Shown: in pieces, positions 34,659 through 43,340 of the stretch
Numbering within the stretch: position 1 is the stretch's first letter
Layout of the letters: every line of letters begins with the position of its first letter
Position numbers and translations under genes: made by a program
NCBI RefSeq assembly: GCF_000427665.1
Contig: NZ_ATYL01000003.1
Location: 62,001-126,000 of the forward strand
Reading direction: 5' to 3'
DNA: 64,000 nucleotides
Source: Geminicoccus roseus DSM 18922
GTDB lineage: Bacteria; Pseudomonadota; Alphaproteobacteria; Geminicoccales; Geminicoccaceae
Notes under the pieces: model-generated
Database searches by the model: none
What the model saw: only the letters and a program-made list of their open reading frames with translations
What the model was told of the DNA's origin: nothing

Positions 34659-36473
34659 ATGACTTCCGCCATCAAGCGTGCGAGCCCGTTCCGGGCCGTC
34701 CTTCTGTTCGTGTACCGCCACTGGCAGCGCCAGGGGGTGATCGCCGTTGCCGTGGCCATGGGCATGATCGTGGCCACGCTGGCCGAACTGCTGGTGCCCT
34801 TGTTCGCCGGCCGTCTGGTCGACGCGCTGACCTCCACCGACCTGCTCGGCCGCCAGCAGGCCGGGGCCGCGGCCGTCCAGGCGCTGCTGATGATCGTGGC
34901 CCTGGGCCTCGTCTCGCTGGCGGCGCGCTCCGGCGCGATCGTCGCGGTGATCCGCCTTACCCTGAACGTGATGGCGAACATCGGCCGCGACGCGTTCTTC
35001 CGGGTCCAGCGCTTCTCCAGCGACTGGCATGCCAACCACTTCGCCGGCTCGACCGTTCGCAAGGTCAGCCGGGGCATGAACGCCATCGATGCGCTGCACG
35101 ATACCCTGCTCCTGGCCCTGCTGCCTTCCCTGGTGGTGCTTGCCGGCTCGGCGGCCCTGCTGGGATGGCGCTGGCCGGCGATGGGCCTGGTCGTGGCGGT
35201 CAGCGCCGCCGGCTACCTCGCCATCACCGCCGGGCTGTCGCTCGGCTGGGTGGCGCCGGCGGCACGCCTCTCCAACAGCTGGGACACACGACTGGGCGGC
35301 GCCCTTGCCGACGCCATCGGCGCCAACGCCGTGGTCAAGGCGTTCGGCACCGAGGCGCGCGAGGACGAGACGCTGGACCGCCTGCTCGGCCGCTGGCGCC
35401 GGCGGACCCGCCGCTTCTGGCTGCGCGGCACCGCGAGCGAGGCGGCCCAGAACGCCGCCCTCCAGGCGATGCGGGCGGCGGTGATCGGCCTGGCCTTGTG
35501 GTTCTGGTGGCAGGATCAGGCGACGCCCGGCGACGTCGCCTACGTGCTGACCATGTACCTGGTCGTGCAGGGCTACCTGCGTGATGTCGGCTACCACGTC
35601 CACGCGTTGCAGCGCTCGATCAACGAGATGGAGGAACTGGTCGACATCCAGCATCAGCCGATCGGCGTCGAGGACCGTGCCGACGCCGCGCCGCTGCGGG
35701 TCACACACGGCGAGATCCGGTTCGAGAGGGTGAGCTTCCACTACGGCAGCCATTTGGCTCCCCTTTATGACGGTCTGTCGGCGGTGATCCGCGGCGGGGA
35801 ACGGGTCGGCCTGGTCGGTCGCTCCGGCTCGGGCAAGACCACCTTCGTCAAGCTGATCCAGCGGCTGCACGACGTCACCGACGGCAGGATCCTGATCGAC
35901 GGCCAGGAGGTCTCCCAGGTCAGCCAGACCTCGCTGCGGTCGCAGATCGCCGTGGTCCAGCAGGAGCCGATCCTGTTCCACCGCTCGCTGTTCGAGAACA
36001 TCGCCTATGCCAAGGCCGGCCGCGGGCGGGCCGTCACCCTGGCGGAGGTCGAGCATGCGGCGCGGCTCGCCAACGCGCATGACTTCATCAGCCGGCTGCC
36101 CAAGGGCTATGCCACGACAGTCGGCGAACGCGGGGTGAAGCTGTCGGGCGGCGAGCGGCAGCGGGTGGCGCTGGCCCGCGCGTTCTTCGCCGACGCGCCA
36201 ATCCTGATCCTGGACGAGGCGACCTCCAGCCTGGACTCCGAATCGGAGGCGCTGGTCCAGGACGCGATGGAGCGGCTGATGAAAGGGCGCACCGCCATCA
36301 TCATCGCCCACCGGCTGTCCACCGTGCGCTCGGTCGACCGCATCCTGGTGTTCGACCAGGGCCGGATCGTCGAGGAAGGCCCGCACGAGCTGCTGGCCCA
36401 GCGCAAGGACGGCATCTACCGGGGCCTGCTCGAGCGCCAGGCCCAGGGTCTGGCCGACAGCATGGCGGCTTGA
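34659..36473 (+). CDS. ABC exporter, fused permease and ATPase
   Basis: A 604-residue half-transporter with six transmembrane helices (about residues 20-310) and a C-terminal nucleotide-binding domain. Motifs: Walker A GRSGSGKTT, signature LSGGERQRVALARAF, Walker B ILILDEATSSLD, and the H-loop AHRLSTVRSVDR. It would dimerise in the inner membrane and export a lipid, drug or peptide. The substrate is unknown. ATG 34659 begins just before the first helix. It has no visible partner gene; the Rnk-like gene follows after 48 bp and could be co-transcribed. Confidence 0.9.
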   Translation: MTSAIKRASPFRAVLLFVYRHWQRQGVIAVAVAMGMIVATLAELLVPLFAGRLVDALTSTDLLGRQQAGAAAVQALLMIVALGLVSLAARSGAIVAVIRLTLNVMANIGRDAFFRVQRFSSDWHANHFAGSTVRKVSRGMNAIDALHDTLLLALLPSLVVLAGSAALLGWRWPAMGLVVAVSAAGYLAITAGLSLGWVAPAARLSNSWDTRLGGALADAIGANAVVKAFGTEAREDETLDRLLGRWRRRTRRFWLRGTASEAAQNAALQAMRAAVIGLALWFWWQDQATPGDVAYVLTMYLVVQGYLRDVGYHVHALQRSINEMEELVDIQHQPIGVEDRADAAPLRVTHGEIRFERVSFHYGSHLAPLYDGLSAVIRGGERVGLVGRSGSGKTTFVKLIQRLHDVTDGRILIDGQEVSQVSQTSLRSQIAVVQQEPILFHRSLFENIAYAKAGRGRAVTLAEVEHAARLANAHDFISRLPKGYATTVGERGVKLSGGERQRVALARAFFADAPILILDEATSSLDSESEALVQDAMERLMKGRTAIIIAHRLSTVRSVDRILVFDQGRIVEEGPHELLAQRKDGIYRGLLERQAQGLADSMAA

Positions 36474-36521
36474 AAACCGCCGGCTCTTTCACACCTCACC
36501 TACAAGGATGGAGTATCTGAC

Positions 36522-36965
36522 ATGTCCACCAGTTCGCGTGCCACGACCGGTATCGTCCTGACCAGCCTGGATCATCTGCGCCTGTCCGGGGTCGTCGAGG
36601 CCTACGAGAAGCGCGGCGATCCCGAACTCGTCGAATCCCTGGCCGATGAGCTCGACCGCGCCCAGATCGTGTCGCCCGACGAGATCCCCGACGACGTGGT
36701 GACGATGCATTCGCGCTGCGTCTTCGTTTCCGACAGCGGGGCGGAGCAGGAGGTGACCCTGGTCTACCCGGGCGAGGAGGATGTCGAAAAGGGCAGGATC
36801 TCGATCGTCACGCCCGTGGGCAGCGCGCTGATCGGCCTGCGGGTCGGCCAGAACATCACCTGGCAGACCACGGACGGGCGGACCAAGGAACTTACCATCA
36901 AGGCGGTGAGCTGGCAGCCGGAAGCGCATGGCCAGGATGGCGCCTCGGCCGAAAAGGCCGTGTGA
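36522..36965 (+). CDS. Rnk-like nucleoside diphosphate kinase regulator (GreA/B C-terminal fold)
   Basis: A 147-residue cytoplasmic protein of the Rnk family. A short N-terminal coiled coil (LRLSGVVEAYEKR to LADELDRAQIV) is followed by a GreA/GreB-type C-terminal domain: MHSRCVFVSDSG, VTLVYPGEEDVEKGRISIVTP, GSALIGLRVGQNITW. Rnk binds the RNA polymerase secondary channel region and affects nucleotide pools, although its role in alphaproteobacteria is poorly defined. GATGGAG lies upstream of ATG 36522. The gene lies between the ABC exporter and the GMC oxidoreductase. Confidence 0.9.
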   Translation: MSTSSRATTGIVLTSLDHLRLSGVVEAYEKRGDPELVESLADELDRAQIVSPDEIPDDVVTMHSRCVFVSDSGAEQEVTLVYPGEEDVEKGRISIVTPVGSALIGLRVGQNITWQTTDGRTKELTIKAVSWQPEAHGQDGASAEKAV

Positions 36966-37151
36966 CGTCCACGATCGGCGCGAAAGCGACATCCGCGGAA
37001 ACAGCAGGATGCCGCCAGGGCTGCTCCGGCAGCCCCGCCCGGATCGTCCGGATGGACCGCCGCACGATCCGGTGAAACCTTGCACGCCCGGTTGACCCGG
37101 ATCGTCCCTGCGCTATCCGCTCGACCGGAGCAGCACAGGGAGCCTCGCCAC

Positions 37152-38792
37152 ATGGAGTATGACTACATCATCGCCGGAGGCGGGTCGTCGGCCTGCGTGG
37201 CGGCGACCCGCCTGGTCCGAGACCATGGCGCGCGGGTGCTGCTGATCGAGCGCGGGCCGGCGAAATATGCCCGGCTGATGCGGATGCCGGCCGGCTACAT
37301 GAAGTATCTGTGGCGCGAGGACTTCCTGGAGATGCACCACACCGCGCCGCAGCCACAGCTGGGCGGGCGTGGGCCGATCGTGCCGCAGGCGCGGGTGCTG
37401 GGCGGCGGCAGCTCGGTCAACGCCATGGTGTACATGCGCGGGCAGCGCGAGGACTATGACGGCTGGGAGGCCTATCTGGGCCAGGGGTCCGGCTGGAGCT
37501 ATGCCGACCTGCTTCCGCACTTCAAGGCGCTGGAGAAGAACGCCAACTTCAACGACCAGTACCACGGCATCGACGGCCGGCTGCTGGTGTCCGACCCGGG
37601 GCAGCTGTGCGAGACCACCCGGCGCTACATCCTGGCGGCACAGGGCGCCGGCATCCCCTACAACCGGGATTTCAACGGGGCGACCCAGGCCGGTGTCGGG
37701 GTGATGCAGCACACCATGGGCATCGCCAGGAACGGCAAGATGGAGCGCTGCGACGCCGTCACGGCGTTCCTGTCCCAGGTCATCGACGACGAGCGGCTGA
37801 CGGTGATCACCGAAAGCCTGGCGACGAGGATCCTGTTCGACGGCAACCGCGCGATCGGCGTCGAGTACCAGCGCAATGGCGCCACCTTCCGCGCCCATGC
37901 TGCCTGCGAGGTGCTGGTGGCGGCCGGGACCTACAACACCGCCAAGCTCCTGATGCTGTCCGGGCTCGGCCCCGCCGACCATTTGCGCGAGCATGGCATC
38001 CAGGTCCATACCGACCTGCCGGGTGTGGGGCAGAACCTCCAGGACCATCACGAGGTGCCGGTGATCGCGCTCACCCGCGAGCCCGGCGGCTACCATGGCG
38101 AGGACCATGGCTGGCGAATGATCCGCAACGGCCTGCAGTACCTGCTGTTCGGCACCGGCCCGGTGACCACCACCGGGATCGAATCCTGCCTGTTCTTCGA
38201 TCCCGACGGCGGCGAGAGGCCGACCATCCAGCTCTATTGCGGTCCGATCGTGCATGTCGACCGGGACATTTCCGATGTCGAGGACGGCGACGGCATCACC
38301 GTTTCGTCCTGCCTGCTCCGGCCGAAGGCGCGTGGCACGGTGCGCCTGCGCTCGGCCGACCCCAAGGAGCAGCCGCGGGTCAACGCCAACTTCTTCGGCC
38401 ATCCGGACGACCTGCGCCTGACCCTGGCCTCGATGCGCTTCGCCCGGCAGCTGCTCGCCACCGAGCCGCTCGCCTCCAACATCGCGAGCGAGATCCTGCC
38501 CGGGGCCGACAAGATGTCGGACGCCGAGCTAGCGGCGTTTGCCGGCAAGACCGTGAAGACCAACTTCCACCCGGTGGGCTCCGCCCGCATGGGGCCGGAT
38601 GGCGATCCGATGGCGGTCCTGGATGCGCGGATGCGGGTCCGTGGCGTCGAGGCGCTGCGGGTGATCGACTGCGCCTCGATCCCGTTCATCCCGTCGGCCA
38701 ACACCAACGCCATCGCCCTGGCGCTAGGCCACAAGGCAGCCGCGATGATCATGGCGGAGGAGGGCAGGACCGAGCTGGCGACGGCCGCCTGA
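37152..38792 (+). CDS. GMC oxidoreductase (choline dehydrogenase-like)
   Basis: A 546-residue FAD-dependent alcohol dehydrogenase or oxidase. The N-terminal dinucleotide fold reads DYIIAGGGSSACVAATRL; GMC signature 1 is around GGGSSVNAMVYMRGQREDYD; signature 2 is near LMLSGLGPADHL; the C-terminal catalytic region has NFHPVGSARMG and NTNAIALALGHKAA. The His in NFHPVG is the expected catalytic base. It oxidises a primary alcohol such as choline or a longer-chain alcohol; no betaine gene is beside it. ATG 37152 starts directly at the FAD fold; an in-frame extension upstream is not conserved-looking. Confidence 0.92.
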   Translation: MEYDYIIAGGGSSACVAATRLVRDHGARVLLIERGPAKYARLMRMPAGYMKYLWREDFLEMHHTAPQPQLGGRGPIVPQARVLGGGSSVNAMVYMRGQREDYDGWEAYLGQGSGWSYADLLPHFKALEKNANFNDQYHGIDGRLLVSDPGQLCETTRRYILAAQGAGIPYNRDFNGATQAGVGVMQHTMGIARNGKMERCDAVTAFLSQVIDDERLTVITESLATRILFDGNRAIGVEYQRNGATFRAHAACEVLVAAGTYNTAKLLMLSGLGPADHLREHGIQVHTDLPGVGQNLQDHHEVPVIALTREPGGYHGEDHGWRMIRNGLQYLLFGTGPVTTTGIESCLFFDPDGGERPTIQLYCGPIVHVDRDISDVEDGDGITVSSCLLRPKARGTVRLRSADPKEQPRVNANFFGHPDDLRLTLASMRFARQLLATEPLASNIASEILPGADKMSDAELAAFAGKTVKTNFHPVGSARMGPDGDPMAVLDARMRVRGVEALRVIDCASIPFIPSANTNAIALALGHKAAAMIMAEEGRTELATAA

Positions 38793-39110
38793 CCTGGCCA
38801 GGCCCGGTCTGTCTGGCCCACCATCCGACATCGGATGATCCCGGGGCCGATCGGCGGCTCCCTGGATGGGGCTCGGGTTCGTTCGTGTAAACGGAGAACC
38901 CGGACAACCGGCCAGGAGCCGGCGCCTGGAGACGCAAGAAACGTCCAGCAAAATCAATGGGTTAACGTGTTCTCGGGTTCGTTTGGCAATTTCACTGGTC
39001 GTTGTCGGGTTCGTTTTCGTCCTCGTCGTCGGACCGTCCGCAGGCAGGAGCGGGCGTCGGGGATGAAAGCCACCCATTCTAGAGCATCCCCGGTCCTGCC
39101 GCCAGGAAGG
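38793..39110. other. Intergenic stretch with TCGGGTTCGTT repeats
   Basis: No gene is supported. Three copies of TCGGGTTCGTT lie at 38873, 38973 and 39005; the first extends to TCGGGTTCGTTCGTG, which recurs exactly at 41279-41293. The region separates the convergent GMC and MBL genes. Confidence 0.6.
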
Positions 39111-40082
39111 TCACACGCCCTGATAGACGAGCCTGGTGAAGAAGGCCGGCGTGATCACGAATTGTCCCCATTGGTCATCGAATGCGGCCGTGGGGGACGC
39201 GGCGATCGTCTCGTCGAGCGAGCGGCCCTGCTGCTTCAACCGCGCGACGTTCTCGCGGATGGCGACCAGCATGTCGCGATAGGATTGCAGTTCGGCGCGG
39301 TTGCTGACCGGGTGCCCATGGCCCGGGACGATGATCGTGCTGCCGCCGACCTTTTCCAGGATCGCCTCGGACGCCGCGATCATTCCGTCGATGCCACCGC
39401 CGGTGGAATAGTCGATGAACGGGTAGATCCCGTTCCAGTAGATGTCGCCCGCGTGCAGGATGTCGGCATCCTCGAAGGTGATCGTGACATCGCCATCGGT
39501 GTGCGCGGCGGCATGGTGGGCAGGCGCCAGGGGACGCCCGAGCAGATCGAGGGTCTGGTCCGACGAGATGAGCTCGGTCGGGACGGCGCCGCCGGGCGAT
39601 GGCGGAAAGTCGAAGTCCCAGTCCGCCACCCGCTGGGCCGACATCAGATGGGTGCGCGTGTTGGCGTGGGCGAGGATGGTGGCGCCGGCCTCGTGCAGCC
39701 ATTCGTTGCCATCGGCGTGGTCGAAGTGCCAGTGGGTGTTGATGAGGTGGGTGACCGGCGCGGGGCCAAGGCCGTCCAGGGCCTCGACGATCCGGGGACG
39801 GGAGGCGGTGATGCCGGCATCGACCAGCAGCTTGCCCTCCGGCCTCACCAGCACCCCGATATTGCCGCCCGAGCCTTCCAGGACGAACACGTCCCCGCGC
39901 AGGGCGTGGACATGGATCGGCGCCGTCGCCGCATCGGCGCGGATCAGGTCGACGATGTTGCGCGCCTTGGCGAACACTTCCGCCGGGCTCAGCCATCCGG
40001 CCGTTGCCGCGAAGGTGCCGGATGCGAGACAGCACAGGCAGAACCCGCGCCGGCTCAGCCGCACATGGTTGGAGGTTGTCAT
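39111..40082 (-). CDS. Tat-exported metallo-beta-lactamase fold hydrolase
   Basis: A 323-residue protein with a twin-arginine signal (LSRRGFCLCCLASG) and a metallo-beta-lactamase fold. The HxHxDH metal motif is THWHFDHADG, with further ligands at HHAAAHTDGD, HAGDIYWN and GHGHPVS. Unusual for its class, the helix of the signal holds three cysteines. Related Tat-exported MBL proteins act on periplasmic esters, quinoprotein-related compounds or lactones; the substrate here is open. ATG 40082 has AGGGAT upstream and gives a clean Tat signal; an in-frame start at 40148 would put the signal too deep. Its start is 114 bp from the end of the alpha/beta hydrolase gene on the same strand. Confidence 0.87.
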   Translation of the reverse strand: MTTSNHVRLSRRGFCLCCLASGTFAATAGWLSPAEVFAKARNIVDLIRADAATAPIHVHALRGDVFVLEGSGGNIGVLVRPEGKLLVDAGITASRPRIVEALDGLGPAPVTHLINTHWHFDHADGNEWLHEAGATILAHANTRTHLMSAQRVADWDFDFPPSPGGAVPTELISSDQTLDLLGRPLAPAHHAAAHTDGDVTITFEDADILHAGDIYWNGIYPFIDYSTGGGIDGMIAASEAILEKVGGSTIIVPGHGHPVSNRAELQSYRDMLVAIRENVARLKQQGRSLDETIAASPTAAFDDQWGQFVITPAFFTRLVYQGV

Positions 40083-40196
40083 GCCGATCCCTGTCGATCT
40101 TTGGGGAACAGCGCGCAGCCGGCCGGAGACCGGGTGCGTCGTCAGCAAGGTGGGCGGAGGGGGGAACAGCCGGAGGATGGCCGCTCCCCGGCTGGA

Positions 40197-41027
40197 TCAG
40201 GCCCGGATGAACGCAAGCAGGTCCGGGTTGATCACCTCGGGATGGGTCGTGCACATGCCGTGCGGGTAGCCGTCATAGGACTTCAGCGTTCCGTTCTTCA
40301 GCAGCTTCACCGAGAGCAGCGCCGAATCCTCATAAGGCACGATCTGGTCGTCGGTGCCATGCATCACCAGCACCGGCACCTCGATCTTCTGGAGATCGGC
40401 GGTGAAGTCGGTCTCGGAGAAGGCGGCGATGCAGTCGTAATGGGCCTTGGCGCCGCCCATCATGCCCTGGCGCCACCAGTTGCGGATGGTGCCCTCGGAG
40501 ATCTTCGCGCCCGGCCGGTTGAAGCCGTAGAAGGGCCCGCTGGGGATATCGAGGTAGAACTGCGCCCGGTTGGCGGCAAGCGTGGCGCGGAAGCCGTCGA
40601 ACACCTCGATCGGCAGCCCGCCCGGATTGCTCGCGGACTTGACCATCACCGGCGGCACCGCGCCGATCAGGACGGCCTTGCCGACCCGGCCGGGCTCGGA
40701 GCGCGCCACGTAGCGGGCGACCTCGCCGCCGCCGGTGGAGTGGCCGATATGCACGGCGTTCTTGAGGTCCAGCGCCGCCGCCAGCTCGATGACGTCGGCC
40801 GCGTAGGTGTCCATCTCGTTGCCGGTCGCGGTCTGGCTGGAGCGACCATGGCCGCGCCGGTCATGGGCGATCACCCGGTAGCCCTGCTCCAGGAAGAACA
40901 GCATCTGGTTGTCCCAGTCGTCGGCGCTGAGCGGCCAGCCGTGGTGGAACACGACCGGCTGCGCCGCCTTCGGCCCCCAGTCCTTGAAAAAGATCTCGGT
41001 ACCGTCCTTGGTGACGATCGTCGGCAT
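40197..41027 (-). CDS. Alpha/beta hydrolase (non-heme chloroperoxidase/arylesterase type)
   Basis: A 276-residue alpha/beta hydrolase very close to the cofactor-free haloperoxidase/arylesterase group. The start [16 protein letters not shown] is typical; the oxyanion region is [12 protein letters not shown]; the nucleophile elbow is GHSTGGGE (Ser); the acid is in [10 protein letters not shown] (Asp); the base is in GYPHGMC (His). It hydrolyses esters and may catalyse perhydrolysis. The enzyme is cytoplasmic (no signal). ATG 41027 has GGAG upstream; an open frame extending to 41330 shows no homology. It is upstream of the MBL gene and may be its operon partner. Confidence 0.92.
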   Translation of the reverse strand: MPTIVTKDGTEIFFKDWGPKAAQPVVFHHGWPLSADDWDNQMLFFLEQGYRVIAHDRRGHGRSSQTATGNEMDTYAADVIELAAALDLKNAVHIGHSTGGGEVARYVARSEPGRVGKAVLIGAVPPVMVKSASNPGGLPIEVFDGFRATLAANRAQFYLDIPSGPFYGFNRPGAKISEGTIRNWWRQGMMGGAKAHYDCIAAFSETDFTADLQKIEVPVLVMHGTDDQIVPYEDSALLSVKLLKNGTLKSYDGYPHGMCTTHPEVINPDLLAFIRA

Positions 41028-41278
41028 GAGGCGAACTCCATCGGCATGGCGGTCCGGAAAATGCCGGATCCGCGGGGCTACCGCAGTCGCCGGGCCTGGC
41101 GACACGGCGCCGCGTTCATGGCGTGGCAGTGTTATTCGCCAAGAGAAAGGCCGATCGATAGGATGTTCTGATCGGAGATGGGGCAGTGCCGGGATGCTGC
41201 CGGGCGCAGCGGGCGCGCTGTTCCTGCAGCGAGCGGGTGAGGCAGTCTTTATGCCTTGAGCGGGCTCGTGCTGAAGGC

Positions 41279-41293
41279 TCGGGTTCGTTCGTG
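41279..41293 (+). repeat. Second exact copy of the 15-bp repeat
   Basis: TCGGGTTCGTTCGTG is identical to 38873-38887. The two copies bracket the MBL/hydrolase pair in intergenic DNA. A short dispersed repeat family is likely but cannot be proved with so few copies. Confidence 0.6.
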
Positions 41294-41369
41294 AAAAAAC
41301 CTGGAAGCCCAGGAAGGACTGCCGCCGCAAGGGACGGCGCGTGAGCAGGCGGTGGCAGGGGAAGGCCTG

Positions 41370-41398
41370 GGCCCCGGGCAGCGGTGCCGCCCGGGGCC
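41370..41398 (-). terminator. GC-rich hairpin after the small secreted protein gene
   Basis: GGCCCCGGGC (41370-41379) and GCCCGGGGCC (41389-41398) form a perfect 10-bp stem around a 9-nt loop, 12 bp beyond the stop at 41411 on the minus strand. Confidence 0.65.
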
Positions 41399-41410
41399 GA
41401 CCGTTCGCGA

Positions 41411-41770
41411 TTACTGCTGCTGGCCGGAGCCCGAGGAGTCGCTGCCCGAGCCGCTCTGGCTCTGGTCCATGGACCCGCTGCCGGAGCCACCCTGGCCGGA
41501 CGCACCACCCATGTTGGGCGGATTGATCATCATCATCACCGTCTCGTCATCCTGGGTCTTGGCCTGGACGAGGTAGGCGGTGTCGAGAATCTGGATGTTG
41601 GAGAAGCCAGCCTGTTCCAGCGCGCTGCGGAGTTTGTCCTGGCTCATCGTCCGCATCTGCTGGGTCTGCGCAGAATCACCCTGGCTGCCCGACGAGCTGT
41701 TCTCCTGGGCGAAGGCCGGGAGGGCAAACAGGGCGGCGCTGGCGATGGCCGGAATCAGGATCGATCGCAT
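41411..41770 (-). CDS. Small periplasmic protein with Gly/Ser/Gln-rich tail
   Basis: A 119-residue exported protein with a clear signal peptide ([20 protein letters not shown]). The mature part has a short conserved-looking module, [21 protein letters not shown] followed by [19 protein letters not shown], then a low-complexity tail of Gly, Ser, Asp and Gln (about residues 85-119). The module resembles those of small uncharacterised periplasmic proteins of Rhizobiales and relatives, so it is not given a function. ATG 41770 has AGGAAAG upstream. It stands alone, with a terminator after it. Confidence 0.7.
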   Translation of the reverse strand: MRSILIPAIASAALFALPAFAQENSSSGSQGDSAQTQQMRTMSQDKLRSALEQAGFSNIQILDTAYLVQAKTQDDETVMMMINPPNMGGASGQGGSGSGSMDQSQSGSGSDSSGSGQQQ

Positions 41771-42211
41771 GGTTCTTTCCTTCAGGCACGGTGTTGGTGG
41801 TGGTTGCTCAAGCGGCCGGGAAGGCGCGCGCTTCGCGCCGGGACCGGCGACCCGCCGGGGCGGGTCTTGCCTGCCAATGCACAGGCCGATCCGATCCTTT
41901 CCCATTCCAGCCAGTGGCCCGGTTGTGGCGTACCCCTGAATGGAATGCCTCTCGTGCCGCGCCTTTCCAACCAGGGCGCCGAAGGGTGGTTCCCCTCACG
42001 ATGACCGATTTTTCAATAATACGTCATGTTCATGAAGTATTGTCGGCATCTCAGCGTTGTACATCGGCAAGCATGGGGAGCGGACAATCCATCATCAACT
42101 GGCCAAGGCAGCTCAAGGGCTGTCCATGTGGGACAAATGACAGAACCTTGCTTGATAAATGCTTCTGCTTCTTCTTGATGTTCATGCCGGCATCCCGCAT
42201 GCGGCACCGGC
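41771..42211. other. Intergenic stretch with a 24-bp palindrome
   Basis: No gene is supported in these 440 bp. A near-perfect palindrome lies at 42018-42041 (AATACGTCATG, TT, CATGAAGTATT; one mismatch in 11 pairs) inside an AT-rich part. It could be an operator or a bidirectional terminator. Confidence 0.5.
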
Positions 42212-42514
42212 TCACCCCGCCTCGGGAACGCCGGTGACCGCGATCGCCTCGAACTCGGCCGCGTCCATCCGGAACACCTTGGCCTCGGCATAGGCGGCCG
42301 AGTTCCAGAACGCGTCCAGGGCGGCCCGGGAGGGGAACTCCAGGACGACGATGCGGCGGTCCTCGTCGGGGCCCTCCAGGCTGTCGACCTCGCCGCCGCG
42401 CACCAGGAAGCGGCCGCCATGGGCGGCGGCGGCGGCCGGGGTGCGGGCGACATAGCCCTTGTAGGCTTCCGGGTCGGTGATCCGGACCCGGCCGATGATG
42501 TAGGCTTTGCTCAT
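42212..42514 (-). CDS. DUF1330 family protein
   Basis: A 100-residue cytoplasmic protein of the DUF1330 family (dimeric alpha/beta barrel fold). The start MSKAYIIGRVRITDPEAYKG and the segments GGRFLVRGGEVDSLEG, IVVLEFPSRAALDAFWNSA and YAEAKVFR are diagnostic. Function is unknown; relatives resemble small monooxygenase-like proteins. It follows the last permease gene of the uptake operon by 13 bp and is probably the last gene of that operon. Confidence 0.9.
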   Translation of the reverse strand: MSKAYIIGRVRITDPEAYKGYVARTPAAAAAHGGRFLVRGGEVDSLEGPDEDRRIVVLEFPSRAALDAFWNSAAYAEAKVFRMDAAEFEAIAVTGVPEAG

Positions 42515-42527
42515 GCGTCCGTTCCGC

Positions 42528-43340
42528 TCATTTGACGGCTCCGAAGGTGAGGCCCCGGACCAGATGGCGCTGCAGCATCCAGCCGAGCACCACGATGGGG
42601 CCGATGGCCAGCATCGAGGCGCCGGACATCTTCGCCCAGAACATGCCCTCCGCCGCCTTGAAGCTGGCGATGAACACGGTGAGCGGTGCCGCGTCCACGG
42701 CGGTGAGCTGCAGGCTCCAGAAGCTCTCGTTCCAGGCCAGGATGGTGCAGAGCAGGGCGGTCGAGGCGATGCCGGGGATCGAGGCCGGCAGGAGGATGAA
42801 GCGCAGTTCCTCCACGACGCCGGCGCCGTCGACCCGGGCCGCCTCCAGGATCTCGCCCGGGATCTCCTTGAAGTAGGTGTAGAGCATCCAGACCGCGAGC
42901 GGCAGGTTCATCAGGAAGAAGATCAGGGTCAGGCCCAGCAGGGTGTCGAGCAGGCCGAGATACTGGAAGGTCAGGTAGATCGGCATGATCACGCCCACCG
43001 CCGGCATCATCTTGGTGGAGATCATCCAGAGCAGCGTGCCGTTGGTGCGCTTGGACGGGTGGAACGACATCTGGTAGGCGGCCGGCACCGCGAACAGCAG
43101 GCACAGGATGGTCGAGCCCAGCGCGGTGATCACCGAGTTGGTGACGAACTTGGAGTAGGATCCCCTGGCGAACACGTCGTTCAGCGACGACAGGGTCGGC
43201 TCGTAGAACAGGACCGGCGGCATCGAGAAGGCGTCGATCTCGGTCTTGAACGAGGTGAGCAGCATCCACAGGATCGGGAAGAACATCACGAAGGCCAGCC
43301 CGTGGCCGAGCAGGGCGGTGCCGAGGCCGGTGCGCTTCAT
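42528..43340 (-). CDS. Sugar/polyol ABC transporter permease (MalG-type), set 2
   Basis: A 270-residue inner-membrane permease with six helices. The EAA loop that contacts the ATPase is seen as EILEAARVDGAGVVEELRFILLP (in parts: EAARVDGAG). Similarity is to MtlG/SmoG sorbitol-mannitol type MalG permeases. It overlaps the upstream permease by ATGA (43337-43340), so both are translated together. It would pair with the permease at 43337 and the binding protein at 44395. No ATPase gene is in the locus. Confidence 0.92.
   Translation of the reverse strand: MKRTGLGTALLGHGLAFVMFFPILWMLLTSFKTEIDAFSMPPVLFYEPTLSSLNDVFARGSYSKFVTNSVITALGSTILCLLFAVPAAYQMSFHPSKRTNGTLLWMISTKMMPAVGVIMPIYLTFQYLGLLDTLLGLTLIFFLMNLPLAVWMLYTYFKEIPGEILEAARVDGAGVVEELRFILLPASIPGIASTALLCTILAWNESFWSLQLTAVDAAPLTVFIASFKAAEGMFWAKMSGASMLAIGPIVVLGWMLQRHLVRGLTFGAVK

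Noticed and set aside
34497-36386. A 629-codon minus-strand frame opposite the ABC exporter
   Set aside because: Walker A, signature, Walker B and H-loop are on the plus strand.
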